A stretch of 64,000 nt of DNA from Parascedosporium putredinis (taxonomy: Eukaryota > Ascomycota > Sordariomycetes > Microascales > Microascaceae): positions 992,001 to 1,056,000 of the forward strand of contig CASHTG010000004.1 of the NCBI GenBank assembly GCA_949357655.1, in the 5' to 3' direction. Below are positions 34,624 through 45,725 of this stretch, piece after piece; position 1 is the first letter of the stretch, and every line of letters starts with the position of its first letter. The notes below the pieces were generated by a model, which saw only the letters and a program-made list of their open reading frames with translations, ran no database searches and had not been told where the DNA came from. A program made the position numbers and the translations under genes.

Positions 34624-35732
34624 AAGCGTAAAACCGGGACACGTGGGTCGTGCGCGGTGAAAGGGCGTCATGCGGGAAGGGGTGTGAATGTACATATATA
34701 GCGGCTGCTATTGGAACCGATGACGGGAAGAGTAACGACTACGTCAAGCTCGTATCTCGAAAAAGGGGCTGGGGAAGCTTCTGTAATGGAGAGTGAAGAC
34801 CGGTTGCGCAACCGGAGGGCATCTAGGACCGGCGCGAGTTCAGTGGCGGATGATGAGCGATTCTTTCGGTTTTTTTTTCTTGTTTTCTTCTTCTTTCTTC
34901 CTTCGACTCCCTCTTGATTCCCCAAGGATGAGGCTTGAAATAGCCGATGATGCATTTGATTCACAGGTGGCCAAGCCCGCGACGAGAGGGGTTCTTCGAT
35001 CGGACGGGGGCTTGGCGCCAAACCAGAAAACAACCATAGCAGGAAAACAGGCTGGGTTTATAGCGAGCGATGATGTGATTGACGTTGGAGTCGGAATTAA
35101 TTTAATATGCATCAATCAATTGGACCTAGCTTTTATTTGAGCCTTGTGCTGTGATCTGCCGTTGTCGGGTGGCGTTGGGAAACGGGTCCCCTTTGCTCTC
35201 ATCGAGCGAGATGCACGTAATTCTGCCTGGTAGGGGAGCTGCTGCTCGTGGCCATCTCGTGCCAGGTCCATCTGCCGTGATTGGGCTGCAGGTTCGGAAT
35301 GTGTTTTTCCTTTCCTTTGTCTTTTCTTTGGCCACCAAGTGCGGAAAGTAAGGAGGTCCCTTGAAGCTGAGGTGTATATGTGGTGTGTGTGGGATGTGGA
35401 ATTGTGAGCCAACAGCAAGGCACGGTTATATTGGTGGGTGACGTAAAGGGAAGGCAATGACATCAAGGGTCCCCGATTGACGTCAACTTCCCCAAGATCA
35501 CGAAGAGAATGCCATGCGCTTGGCGATCGCAGCAACCCTTCATGGCCTTTTTCGCCCTGTCGAAATCATCTATAAAATGGCCCTGACCTGATCCCCGATT
35601 CGGATTAGGAAGATCTGTCAAAACCAATTCAAACCATTCAAATCTCCAAGCAAACCAAAAACAAAACCCACAAAACAGCCAACTACTACTTTTCTCTCCC
35701 ACCTCTATACCAACCACCCAACCCCGCCCAAC
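34624..35732. other. Intergenic with promoter of the glycine-rich protein gene
   Basis: No gene seen. A TATA box lies at 35571, followed by an A/C-rich leader up to the ATG at 35733. Confidence 0.55.
35571..35577 (+). promoter_or_regulatory. TATA box of the glycine-rich protein gene
   Basis: TATAAAA about 160 bp upstream of the ATG at 35733. The sequence between is A/C-rich and G-poor, as in leaders of strongly expressed fungal genes. Confidence 0.55.
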
Positions 35733-36020
35733 ATGCCTTTCCAGACTTCCACCAACACCAACGACCCCCAAAACAAGGGCGTCACCGGCGCCGCCAAGTT
35801 CGTCACCAGCACCGTCGGCAACACGGTCGGCGGCGTCGTCCGCACCGTCGGTGATGTGACGGGCGCCGCGGGCCGCGGAGTCGGCGACACCGTCACCAAC
35901 GTTACCGGTTCGGCGGGCAAGCCCGTCGGCGACGCTCTCGGATCCCTGGGCAACGGCCTTCAGGGCGGCGGCGACAGCGTGGCCAAGGGCGTTGAGAACG
36001 CTGGCCAGTGGAAGCGATAA
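35733..36020 (+). CDS. Small glycine/valine-rich helical repeat protein
   Basis: A single intact exon of 95 residues beginning MPFQTSTNTNDPQNKG and ending ENAGQWKR. The middle is a series of degenerate repeats built on VG-x-TV-x-x-VTG-x-AG-x-x-VGD, with frequent GxxxG spacing, so an amphipathic or glycine-zipper helix is likely. No cysteine, no signal peptide, no strong membrane segment. Similar small proteins occur in many Pezizomycotina and are annotated as hypothetical; I cannot assign a function. The strong codon bias (C in third positions), TATA box and clean leader suggest high or inducible expression. Stress or conidial roles are possible but speculative. Confidence 0.8.
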   Translation: MPFQTSTNTNDPQNKGVTGAAKFVTSTVGNTVGGVVRTVGDVTGAAGRGVGDTVTNVTGSAGKPVGDALGSLGNGLQGGGDSVAKGVENAGQWKR

Positions 36021-36909
36021 TTTCACCGAGGGACTCGCGAAGTCGCCGTTGAGATTCACCGAGAATCGCGACGAGTTTTGAACGAGAGAGAGGCAGCCAT
36101 TGCCGTGCTTCCTCTCGTTTGCCTTACATAGTACGACATAATCTTAATTTACACCAACTTATAATCACACCTCTATATGCTCTTGACATGATTTTCGTGA
36201 ATACCTTGCGCAGCTGTTTATTATGTATCCCGCCTTAAAGAACACTAGCAGGGCTAATTTGACATTAATCGGGATTGATGATGGAAAAATATTGTTTCAT
36301 TGCCCCTCTGACCTTCATTATTGCGTATGTATACACGTTTCGACCCTCCGCCAGTACATAATACATGTAAAGCTTCAAACAGTATTCCCTATAAACTCCG
36401 GAAAATACATAACATCAAGTTGGGTATCGTATCGTAACAAAAATATCTCTGCGCGCGAGGGGGGCATAATGAAGGCGTAGTAGCCTGCCCTATAGTCTCT
36501 TTAGTTGACTGGGGCGGGGAAGAGAACGGAGGGGAAGAGAATAGAAATAGACCGCTGAGAGGGCACCCCGTGCCTAATCTGTGACGGCGACTGCGGGTGC
36601 TGAGTGGCATTGAATCCCGTAATAAAATGGATGGGCGTCCTTTGAAAAAGCAGCGGCGTGGGAGAATCGCTTCGCTCTCACGCTTCCTTCCACCGCTGCC
36701 ACCAACCCTGCTTCCAGGTCCCTTTAAACCTGTGATTCACGCACGCCTGCCGGCTGCTGAACCCCTCAGCCCCGCTATGCCGCTGCCCATTACCCCAGAC
36801 ACTAATCGGCATGACCCCGAGCCCGCCCATGCGCCCCTTGCCCCCGCGCTGCCGCCGCTGCCCTCGATGCCTCCCTTAGCATCCTCAGCGGGGACCCACA
36901 GAGGCTGCC
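36021..36909. other. Intergenic, no supported gene
   Basis: 3' region of the glycine-rich gene on the left and 3' region of the minus-strand glycosyltransferase on the right. No family features. Confidence 0.55.
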
Positions 36910-38142
36910 TTAGCTTATGAAAGGGGCCCAGGTCACGCGCGGGATCTTGGCCTGGCGCGCGGCGGTCTCGAGGAGAGCGAGCTCGCCGGCGTTGGCATCG
37001 GCGGCGAGGAGGCGCGCACGAGAGGGTGGGCGGGGGCGAGGGTCTCGGAGAGGACGTCGAGGATGGCGTCGGTGAAGACGCCAGGCCCGGAGATTTCGAG
37101 AATGGTGCGCTCGTCGTAGCGGGGGCGAGGGCCACCAGGCGTAGGCGGCGTGGTGGCGGCGGGTGTGGGCGAGGGCGCGCACGATGGCGCGGCGGAGGAT
37201 GGGGCTGAAGCGCTGGGGCGCGTAGAGGTTGTACTGGATGAAGCCGTAGGTGCGGATCCAGTGCCAGCGGCGCATGAGGCGGGCCGAGGCCCAGGGTTCG
37301 TCGATTTCGATGCCCACGACGAGGGAGACGTCGAGGGCGGTGTCGGCGAGGGCAGCGTCGGCCTCAGCGGCGTTGCGGGGAGGACGGGGGCCAAGGGGGC
37401 ACTCGTCGATGGCGCGGGCGGGCTTGATGTCGGTGTCGGCGTAGTAGCCGCCGTAGAACCAGAGGATTAGGTAGCGGAGGAGGTCGGCGCGGAGGACGTC
37501 GTGGGGGTATTCGTGGTAGAGGCGGGCGAGGTCGGGGATGTCGAAAAAGGTGGTGTTGATGAAGGTGTTGGCCCAGTCGTCGCGTACGGCCTGTGGGACG
37601 AGAGGCGAGTGGTTAGCTTGAGCCTCGGCGGAGGGGAGGAGGCAAAGGGAACGCAGAGGGGAGAAACTGGGGCGTGATGGATTGATACGAAAAAAAAAAA
37701 AAGGCGCATACCTGGTATTTCCAGCCGCTATTCCTGCGCTCAAAGGCATAAGAGTCGGGCCCCGCTCCGCGGGCCCCAGCATGATCTGCCAGAGCGTCTT
37801 GTCCGCGACATCGCGCGACTCCTCGCGCGTAACCCGGCGCTCCAGCTCCAGCAAGGCATCGTCGAGGCGCGTCTCGTACTCGAGGTCGGGGTTCGCGCGA
37901 AACGAGGAGTGGTAGAGAAAGTGCGGATGAGGGTCGAGATCGCGCGGGGCGTCACTTTGCGCGGCGGGGGCTTGCCCGGCGGCGAGGACGCCGAGTGTTT
38001 CCCGAGAAAAAGATGTGGTAGAAGAGCGCGACGACGACCAGGGCGGCGATGCGGCGGCGGTGTCTGCGCAGCCAGGCGAGGAGCAGGGAGCGTCGCGATG
38101 CGCGGTGCTGCTGCTGTTGCTGGAGGAGGGTGCGGGCGCCAT
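36910..38142 (-). CDS. Type II membrane glycosyltransferase with DXD motif (OCH1-like, Gly_transf_sug)
   Basis: Two exons, 38142-37712 and 37590-36910, with a 121-bp intron. From the ATG at 38142, after bridging one early shift, the protein has a poly-Gln, basic cytosolic tail and a signal anchor (IAALVVVALFYHIFF), giving Golgi type II topology. The lumenal domain has KTLWQIMLGP, RRNSGWKYQ ending exon 1, AVRDDWANTFI starting exon 2, and the catalytic block VLRADLLRYLILWFYGGYYAD followed by TDIKP, i.e. the YADTD DXD motif that binds the metal-nucleotide sugar. Later come VVGIEIDEPWAS, RTYGFIQYN, LEISGPGVFTDAI and the ending VTWAPFIS. This is the PF04488 family, which includes the OCH1 alpha-1,6-mannosyltransferase; the exact sugar is not predictable. 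At least five single-base breaks (near 38130, 37990, 37745, 37130 and 37010). Confidence 0.88.
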   Translation of the reverse strand: MAPAPSSSNSSSTAHRDAPCSSPGCADTAAASPPWSSSRSSTTSFSRETLGVLAAGQAPAAQSDAPRDLDPHPHFLYHSSFRANPDLEYETRLDDALLELERRVTREESRDVADKTLWQIMLGPAERGPTLMPLSAGIAAGNTRYAPFFFFRINPSRPSFSPLRSLCLLPSAEAQANHSPLVPQAVRDDWANTFINTTFFDIPDLARLYHEYPHDVLRADLLRYLILWFYGGYYADTDIKPARAIDECPLGPRPPRNAAEADAALADTALDVSLVVGIEIDEPWASARLMRRWHWIRTYGFIQYNLYAPQRFSPILRRAIVRALAHTRRHHAAYAWWPSPPLRRAHHSRNLRAWRLHRRHPRRPLRDPRPRPPSRARLLAADANAGELALLETAARQAKIPRVTWAPFIS

Positions 38143-41100
38143 TTGGCGCGGGTCGACGAAAAAACCCCCGGCTGCCAAGAAAGGGCGACGACCTGCGGTG
38201 GGTGGATGCGCGGAAAGAAGATAAAAAGAGGGAAAAAACGTGGTGGGGGTCTTGTCGTGTCTTGGCGAGACTTTTCGTTAGCTGTCTTGTCTCTGTCCCC
38301 CCTTGCGCTGGATGTCGTCAAACCGCGTGGAATCTGTACAAGTAGCGAGTTTTGGCTGCTTTTGTCTCTCGTGCTTTGCTCTTCGACTCTGGGCGCCAAG
38401 AAAAAATTGGCTTTGTGGGTGGAATTAGTGGACCTCAGGGAAATCTGGGCGCTCCAAAAATTGTGCGGGGGCATGGCCGTGGAATCGAGGCCTTTGCAAT
38501 TCTATATTGACAAGGACAATAACTGAGCGAATGTCGATGGGGAAATAAAACAAGAGGAAGGCGTGATGGAGTGAAGGGTGAAAGGTGGCTTAAGAAGGAA
38601 AGAAGAGAAAAAAAGAAAGGGGAACAAGGGAATTGGGGGCTACATGTATAAAGATGGACCAAAAAAATACGCAAGGGACAAAGAAAATGGGATGAGACGA
38701 ATTTCGGAGCTAGGCTGGCGATCCGATTGAAGTCTGGGAGCTAGCAGAGTCGTAGTTGGTCCAGAGTCAAATCAAGCAGCCAGGCACAGGCACAAGGTCG
38801 GAATTTGGGGTTGGCGTTGGAGTTTGGGGGAGAGGCACGAGAAAGTAAAGTTGGGGTCAATTCGTTTTGGTGGACTGGACTGGGCGAATCTGCCTATCCC
38901 GCCGTGTCGGTTCTTTTGTTCCCGCTTGGCGCGTTGCATCCCGAAGCAGATATCAATCCATTCAGGGCAACCATGTTTGATACATCTAGCATTGATTGTG
39001 CGGCGGTGGGGTTGGCGAGCTTGACGTGCATCTCCCGGCCATCTCTGGACCATCTCTGGACCGTGAACGAGGAGAGCACATAAAATCCTTATTCCTTGGC
39101 TCGACTGATTTCTCCAGGCCGATTTCCGCCAGTCTGCCTTTTTGCGACTCAGCCACCACGTTTCGCGAAAAACCATCGATTGGCAAGAAGAGCCGGGGAA
39201 AACCACCTTTTGATTCGTGCCGCATATACAATGTGATCCTTCCTTCCAAAATCCTGACGGTATGCTACCGTGCAATGGATAGTGCTCGGAGCTCTCGAAT
39301 GATGTGTGTGTGCCTTGATATGCTCTTCAAAAAGTGCTTCTCCACTTGGAACCATCACATCACTGAGAGCAACATCCGTTCCATTGGCGTCGCCTTCCAA
39401 GAGGTCCAGCGCGCTTCTTGGCAGGCGGGTTTCAAAGGCCGGCATCGACAAGTTGGATTGAAACCACGAGGCAGGAACGCAGCAAAGGGCCCTGTCGCGA
39501 GGCGGATTTCTCACCACCTCATTGATCAATGCCCTCGTCCGACTCAGCCTCAGAGGCGCACTGTTGCCCAAGACCAATTGTTTGTTTTTCCCCCTCTCTC
39601 GTCCCCACTTGTTTCCACGCCGACTGGCAGATGGTTCCTGGGATGGCTTGAGGATTCTTTTGTGTGTGTATTTGGCCCGGTCAAGCTGGGCTCGGTGGAG
39701 CTCGTCACTGAATTGGTCGCTTCCCTTGTGTCACTCAGTGGGGTTTGAGAGTGAATTCTCAGACATGGTGCCTGCAAGAACACTGGACTATGTGCCACAC
39801 TCCTCACTCGCCCAATCTTAGCGCTACTCGTTCGGAAATTTCTAAACCGACCCGCCTAAAATATGCCTAAAATACCCAGCGAAAGAGTTGGAAGGGAAGG
39901 GGCAGCCCCGCGTTTTGTTTTTGCCTTTTGCCCTCTCCCTTCTTCCTGGAAAGAGCAATCCGACGACACGTCCCCTTGGTCGCAACCACCTTGCGGCCTC
40001 GGGAGAGACGGCCCAGAACACGACGCGGCACTGCAGAGCGAGGGACATGAGACATCCATTGATCTATGGATGACACTTGGGGCCATCCTTCTTTCCGCCC
40101 GACTTTTGCTCGGACTGTCAGTCTTGGAGACGACGGGCGATCATTTTTGTTCGTATTTCCCACGTGCGAGGGCGGGGAGAGCAAGTTGAGTGCCCAATTG
40201 AGTGGGTTCTGATGATTCTTGGAGTTGAGGGGTCGTGGGCCCTGTAAAGCGATCGCGGGGGATCCGACTCCACATGGTGAAAGCCCAAAGGCTTGGCTCC
40301 ATCGGAGAATTCAATGTTCGGCCAGGGCAAGGCACAAGGCAGAATTCGGAATTCAGAATTCAATGGACCCGAGCAATTGATTATTAAAGTTTCGGATCCG
40401 TTGAGCGGGGAAAGAAAGACAGAGAAAAAAAACAAGACCGATACACAAAGGGCCCTAAAACGGGGTCCAAGATTCAAAAATGCTCGTAGCGAGGCCAGAA
40501 TACGAGATTTAGAGTTGCCGTTGTTGGGTGTTGCGCTGGCCTGTGATGGGACTTGTTAAACTTGTTGGGAGTGGCTGGGTATGACATCAAGATTGGCCTG
40601 TTGATGGGGGATTTCTTCCTTGCGACTGCCAAACAGTAGCTATTACGTCAATTGTTGTATAAAGAGGACCCATGCTCTCTCAAAAGAAGAGAAAGGCAGC
40701 ATGAATTCTCCGAGTCGAGGGGATGTTGACGACTGGGGTCTCGAACCGACATGGACAGACCTCGTGGGAGAGCACTGCCAATTGATCCATTCCCATTGAT
40801 GGTGCCAAGCTGGTTTCGAGCGAGGTTCGTCGAAGCTGCCTCTTGTCTGTTTCGTCAGTCATAGGGCTGCTTGAGAAATTGCCCACCAGGAGCAGAGAAG
40901 CTTCAAATCAATCTATCGATTTGAAGCTTTGGATGTTTTGTGTCACACTCACTGCGACGCAAGACGTTGCGGTCATGGGCCAGCTATGGGCCCGCTGAAC
41001 TCACGAAAGTGTCGGCTTCATTTGAGCAATTGATGGCGGAAACGAACACTACGCCCACAGTAGCTAGATGGGAGAATGGACAGGACCGGCGGCGTGGCTT

Positions 41101-41859
41101 CTTTATGTCCATTTATCTATTTTTATTTTCTTGGCCTGGCTGCCCCCAGATCTAGCTCGCGATCTCACTGCATCATTCATTGCGCGCGTCTTGATTGAAG
41201 CCCAAAATGTCGGCGTCGGCGTGACAGCCAAGGCAGGCGCCACTCGCAAAGGGAAAACGTGCCGCTGACTACAATTTTAGCACCAGCTAAACCCAAACCC
41301 GGAGAAACTCCTCCTCCATTCCAATGCCTCTCCCGAGGGGAGCCCTGCCCCTGCGTCCGATCCCTGTCTGGCGGGCACCAAATTCCACCTTTGGCGCATC
41401 CTCTCGAATCCACCGCAGCGGGCTTGCCAAAACGTTTGAATCCACGTCCTCAAGCTTCCCTCCAATCGAAGCCCTCCGGTTCACAATCACCGAAAATCAT
41501 CTTCCTATCGGGCGGCCGCCGCGACGTGCTTACGTCACGTGATGGCTTGTCGCAGGGACAAGCCCGTCAGCGCTGCTGTCCTGCCTGGATGAGCTCCAAT
41601 CAATCCATCCCATGGGTGGCCCTTTCGGAGGTGACGGAGCACGCTGTGGAGCTGAATAGAAGGAGGCGGGGAGCGAGGAACCATTGAACGCAATGGTTGC
41701 TCCTCATAATCCCATCATCTCTCATTATCTAGCTTCCAGCTAGGTCCTACAAGACCTCTCTCTCTCTCTTGCCCTTTTGTCCTCTCTTTTCTCCCCAAGA
41801 GACCACCACCGGCCGTATTGTGTGGTGTCTAATACCCAACAACGCGAGAATCGCCCCTG
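38143..41859. other. Gene-free stretch, 3.7 kb
   Basis: No supported gene on either strand. ORFs such as 38996-39748 show no family features and no coherent codon pattern. Contains a perfect inverted repeat (40898-40929) and, just before the P450, a CT-rich tract (41757-41770 is pure CT repeat). A TATAAAG near 40655 is not followed by any recognisable gene. Confidence 0.5.
40898..40929. repeat. Perfect 12-bp inverted repeat
   Basis: AAGCTTCAAATC (40898-40909) is followed, after 8 bases, by its exact reverse complement GATTTGAAGCTT (40918-40929). It could form a hairpin or be a dimeric protein-binding site. It lies about 930 bp upstream of the P450 start, with no gene beside it. Confidence 0.7.
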
Positions 41860-43634
41860 ATGCTGTCGTCACCTAATCTCGGCGGCTTGCTCGCCTCCTT
41901 GACCCAGGGCGAATGGACACCCGGTGAGGTCGCGACCGCCCTCGCGGTGCCTCTCGTATTATACCTGGTCAAAATCGTCGTCTTCCCGACCGTCGACCCG
42001 CGCGAGCCCCCGTCCTGCGGCCCAAGATGCCCTTCATCGGCCACCTTGTTTCCCTTGCCCGGGAGAAAAACTCCATGTACGACCGCTTGTAGTAAGTTCC
42101 ATTTCTTCCCCCACCCCCTCTTCCCCGTCCAGCGGATGCCTTGTTCTAGGAAATCCCATACTCGATTGCCAGTAGCTAATGAATCACCGCTCTCCCTCGC
42201 AGCAAGGATTATGCCATGCCCATCTGCTCCCTCCCCATGCTCCACGGCTACGTCTACGTCATCAACGACCCCGTCCTCATCAGCGCCGCCATGCGCAACC
42301 GCAACCTCTCCTTCGACCCTTTTAGCCTCGAGTTCGCCAGCGGCGCCATGGGCATGACCAAGGAACACGTCGAAATCTTCTCCCGCCCCGGCAACATGGA
42401 AGAGGTGAGCCGCGTCATCCACGCCGCCCTCTCCGGCGACAACGTCTTTCGCATGAACGTCCGCGCCCTCAAGGACATCGCCGCCGAGCTGAGCAATGTC
42501 CCTTCGGGCAACGAGGGTCTGCGCGTGCCCGATTGCGCGACCTGGTTGCGCAACGTGATTGCTTTGGCGACCATGACGGCCATGTTTGGCAAGAATAGCC
42601 CTTTTACCGCCGACGATGTGCCTGATTTCTGGTAAGCCTATCTTCTTTTGCTTGTTTTTTTCTGCGCTTCCCCTCTCTCTCGTCCGAATCCTTCCTCTAA
42701 CCCGTTCCGAACCTACCACAGGGAATTCGACAAAGGCGTCGGCCTCCTCGCCCTCGGCATCGCCCCCACCCTCCTCGCCCCCAAATCCCTCGCCGCCCGC
42801 GCCCGCTCCCAAGCCAAGCTCACCGCCTACTACGAAGCCCACCACGACCAAGCCGACGACGTCGCCGCCATCATCCGCGACCGCGCCGCCCTCGAGCGCC
42901 GCCACGGCATCCCCGACCGCGAGCTCGCCCTCATCGAATACTCCATGCTCTTCGTCAGCACCACCAACACCATCCCCACCCTCATCTGGTTTTTTATTCA
43001 TGTCTTCGCCCACAAGGACCTCGCCGCCCGCATCCGCGCCGAGGTCGCCCTCGTCGCCACCGTCGCCACCGATCCGGACACGGGCCGCCGCACGACCGCT
43101 TCCATCGATCTGAGCCGCCTCGAAAAGGCCTGCCCCACGCTGCACGCGACCTACCGCGAGACCCTGCGCAAGTACTCGGACGTGCTCGGGAACCGCCGCG
43201 TCATGGCCGACACGACCCTGCGCCACCCCGTTACCGGCCGCGAGTACCTGCTGAAAAAGGGCGTTAATGTCCAGTGGGCTGCCCAGGTTACCCACGGCCT
43301 CGACGACGTCTGGGGCGAGGGCAATGACGCTTTCGACCCGGATCGCTTTGTCGAGACGTCCGCTGTGGACGAGAAGAAGCGCCGCGGTGCCATGATTCCC
43401 TTTGGCGGCGGCCGTAATCTCTGCCCCGGTCGCAATTTTGCGCAGGCGGAGAACTTGGGCCTCGTCAGCGCCGTCGCCCTTGGCTTCGATGTCGAGGGCA
43501 TGGAGGTGCCTGGGGCGGTCAACGCCTACATGGGGACCGCTGTGAAGAGGCCGGAGTGGGGTGATGTGGGCCCTCCCATCCACTTGAAGAGGAGGCCTGG
43601 CTGGGAAGACGTGGCGTGGGAATTCAAGTGCTGA
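41860..43634 (+). CDS. Cytochrome P450, CYP7/CYP8-like fungal group
   Basis: Three exons: 41860-42091, 42203-42631, 42722-43634; about 525 residues. An N-terminal hydrophobic anchor (VATALAVPLVLYLVKIVVF) directs it to the ER. Then comes the Pro-rich hinge REPPVLRPKMPFIGHL. The I-helix region is YSMLFVSTTNTIPTLIWFF, lacking the common AGxDTT motif, as in CYP7/8-type enzymes. Next are the K-helix ExxR (YRETLRKYSD), the meander DAFDPDRF, and the heme ligand loop PFGGGRNLCPGRNFA with the axial cysteine. All hallmark residues are present. One C is missing in a C run near 42010. Substrate unknown: vertebrate CYP7/8 act on sterols and prostanoids, fungal relatives on diverse secondary metabolites. 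The unusual I-helix hints at isomerase- or hydroxylase-type chemistry that cannot be decided here. It converges with the GH43 gene, 193 bp apart. Confidence 0.93.
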
Positions 43635-43827
43635 GAGATGTCTTTGGTTTTCCCTGTCCCGATACTGCTAATATTGATGGATGTGATAGATGGTTTAGCC
43701 TTGTAGTGATGTTCCTACTTGGCGAGGGTACTGGCAAAAAGAGAATCTCATCGTTTCGAGTTATGATTGCAGTCACATAATAGAATTGATTATTTTGTTA
43801 GGGTTTTTAAACGTTCACCTCTTTGAT

Positions 43828-45268
43828 TTACAAGCACTGGGAGTACCAGGCGTTGGAGTACGTGCACTTTCCTTGAACGCAGCAAGTTGCCCCCGTCCAC
43901 CCGGTCCCACCGCACTGGCCCCACATCGCCGCGCAGCTGGCCGTGTTGGTCGGCTGTGGAGCCGCCGTAGTGGTAGTCCCCGTACCGGACCCGCACGCAC
44001 CTGTGCCGACTAGGCAAGCCCGCTCGGCAGAAGTGCTAGGGGTATCCGTGTCAACAAGGTCCGGCTCCGAAAGGGGAGAAAGAGCAGAGAATATGGGCGC
44101 AAAACTTACATTCCAATCACGTAGCCGTGTCGGTTGCCTGGAGGAAGCGTGTATCCTGAAGACGCAACCCAATTTCCGGAAGCAATGTTCGTCGTTTCAT
44201 AAGGGGCGTAACCTTTGCCGCGGGTATAGTCGTCGATGAAGAGATGCCACTAGTAACGATTTTGTCTAGGGTTAATATTGGGTTCTCGGATAGGTAGAGG
44301 CTGCCTCCCACAACCCGACTCGGTGAAACACCGCGCGCCGAGGGCTAGCCGTTCAAGAAGCGTAGGAATCACTCACCTTGGACGGGTTCGCATTATTCTG
44401 GAAGATCAAGGGCCCTTCGCCGGCAGGGAGCCCCGCGCCAATCTGCTGCTTCACCACCGTCCACTGCCCGCTTAGGCTCGTCGCCTTGGCCTCCTCGATG
44501 AGCTCGCCGGGACCGTTCTTGCTGATGCGGTAAAACATGTTGGTGGACTTGTCGAGCGCGATGGTGGCGTCCATGCCGGCGCCGGCGAGGAACTTTTCGG
44601 CGGTGGAAAAGGTCTTGAAGTCGGATGTGTACGATTTCATGATGTACCAGCCGTCGCCGGCGAGAGACGTGGTCCAGAACACGAGGTCTTTACCATGAGT
44701 TGTTAGCTAGGGTTAGATGCAACAAAAATACCAAGATATAAGGAAGCGAGAGGTGGTCTGCCGCTCAGTGTAGTCTTGAACCTACATTTCCCCGTCGCCG
44801 GGTCGTAGATGGCATCGGGCGCCCACGTCATACCCGCGTTCGAAGGGCTCACGTTCCGCAAGTACGGCCCATCCCAGTCCCTCAAGTTGGTCGACTCCCA
44901 CACCACGATGCCCTTGGACCCGTTCTTGGTGTAGTCGACGCCCCAGCCCTGCGGGTAGACGCGCAAGTCGGTCGCGACGATCCAAAACTTCTTGCCGTCC
45001 GTGCTCCGGATGATGGACGGATCCCGCACCCCGGCCGTGCCCACCGTCGAGGTGAGCACTTTTTGCCCGCCGTTGAGCTGCGTCCACGAGCCGGGGTTGT
45101 TGTTGTTCGAGACCGACATGTAGATTTGCTCGCCGTCGGCTTTGCCCTCGCCCGTGAAGTACACGAATAGGTAGTCGCTGTAGCTGGTGGACTGGCGGAT
45201 GTCTAGCTTGGCGGGGAGGCCCACGCCACGGAGGCGAGGATGCCGCAGATGGCGAGGGATAGCTTCAT
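43828..45268 (-). CDS. Secreted glycoside hydrolase family 43 with C-terminal CBM1
   Basis: Four exons on the minus strand: 45268-44786, 44687-44377, 44249-44110, 44035-43828. Signal peptide MKLSLAICGILASVAWA. The GH43 five-bladed propeller domain has SYSDYLFVYFTGEGKADG, TAGVRDPSIIRSTDGKKFW, VVWESTNLRDW, MTWAPDAIYD, VFWTTSLAGDGW and GEGPLIFQNN (the Glu of GEGP is the likely general acid), then KWHLFIDDYTRGKGY and NRHGYVIGM. A Thr/Pro linker leads to a canonical fungal cellulose-binding CBM1 (MWGQCGGTGWTGATCC ... YSQCL). Predicted activity is alpha-L-arabinofuranosidase or beta-xylosidase on plant-wall polysaccharide, anchored to cellulose by the CBM1. A single base is missing at the signal-peptide junction (near 45230). 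The TATA-like box at 45373 is about 110 bp upstream. Confidence 0.93.
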
Positions 45269-45725
45269 CTTGTCGATTCGGAGGGGAAGCCTGGCGGAGG
45301 CACAGGTTGCTGGTGAACTTGGGCACATTGGGTTGATTCTGGTTTACACCTTGGCCTGGCCGACTACGGATGCTTTATAGAGGAATCGACGAGCTGGTAC
45401 CGAGGTATGTGTCGAGGCATTGTGCACGGTATATCTCACTCACGGTCATTCAGTCCGATTTGCTCGCATCAAAAGTATCATTATCGTGGGGTTACATTGC
45501 CAGATAGCCTCCACCCCCAAAGCGCCGATAACCGTGATTCCCCACCAATCGAGGAACCACAATACGACTCCAAACGGAACCGAACACAACGAAATGGTCA
45601 GGTCATCCCTGAGTAAGCCCTCCAACGCGGCTTCAATTCCACCACTAACTCGTACTCTCCAGATCCTCCTCCTGCTCAGCCGACACTCTCACCCACTACG
45701 TAATCCGGGAGAGGGGTTCCGTTTT
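45269..45725. other. Intergenic with GH43 promoter
   Basis: Upstream region of the minus-strand GH43 gene and 3' region of the next minus-strand gene. No gene seen. Confidence 0.6.
45373..45380 (-). promoter_or_regulatory. TATA-like box of the GH43 gene
   Basis: Minus-strand CTATAAAG, about 105 bp upstream of the ATG at 45268; the same octamer as at 8566 and 14258. Confidence 0.5.

Noticed and set aside
38996..39748. 250-codon open frame on the plus strand
   Set aside because: No family feature, no codon bias like the real genes, no signal or membrane pattern; it lies in a gene desert.
41829..43583. 584-codon open frame on the minus strand
   Set aside because: It is the antisense shadow of the P450 gene: high-GC third positions leave the opposite strand open. 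It shows no family features, while the plus strand has all P450 hallmarks.
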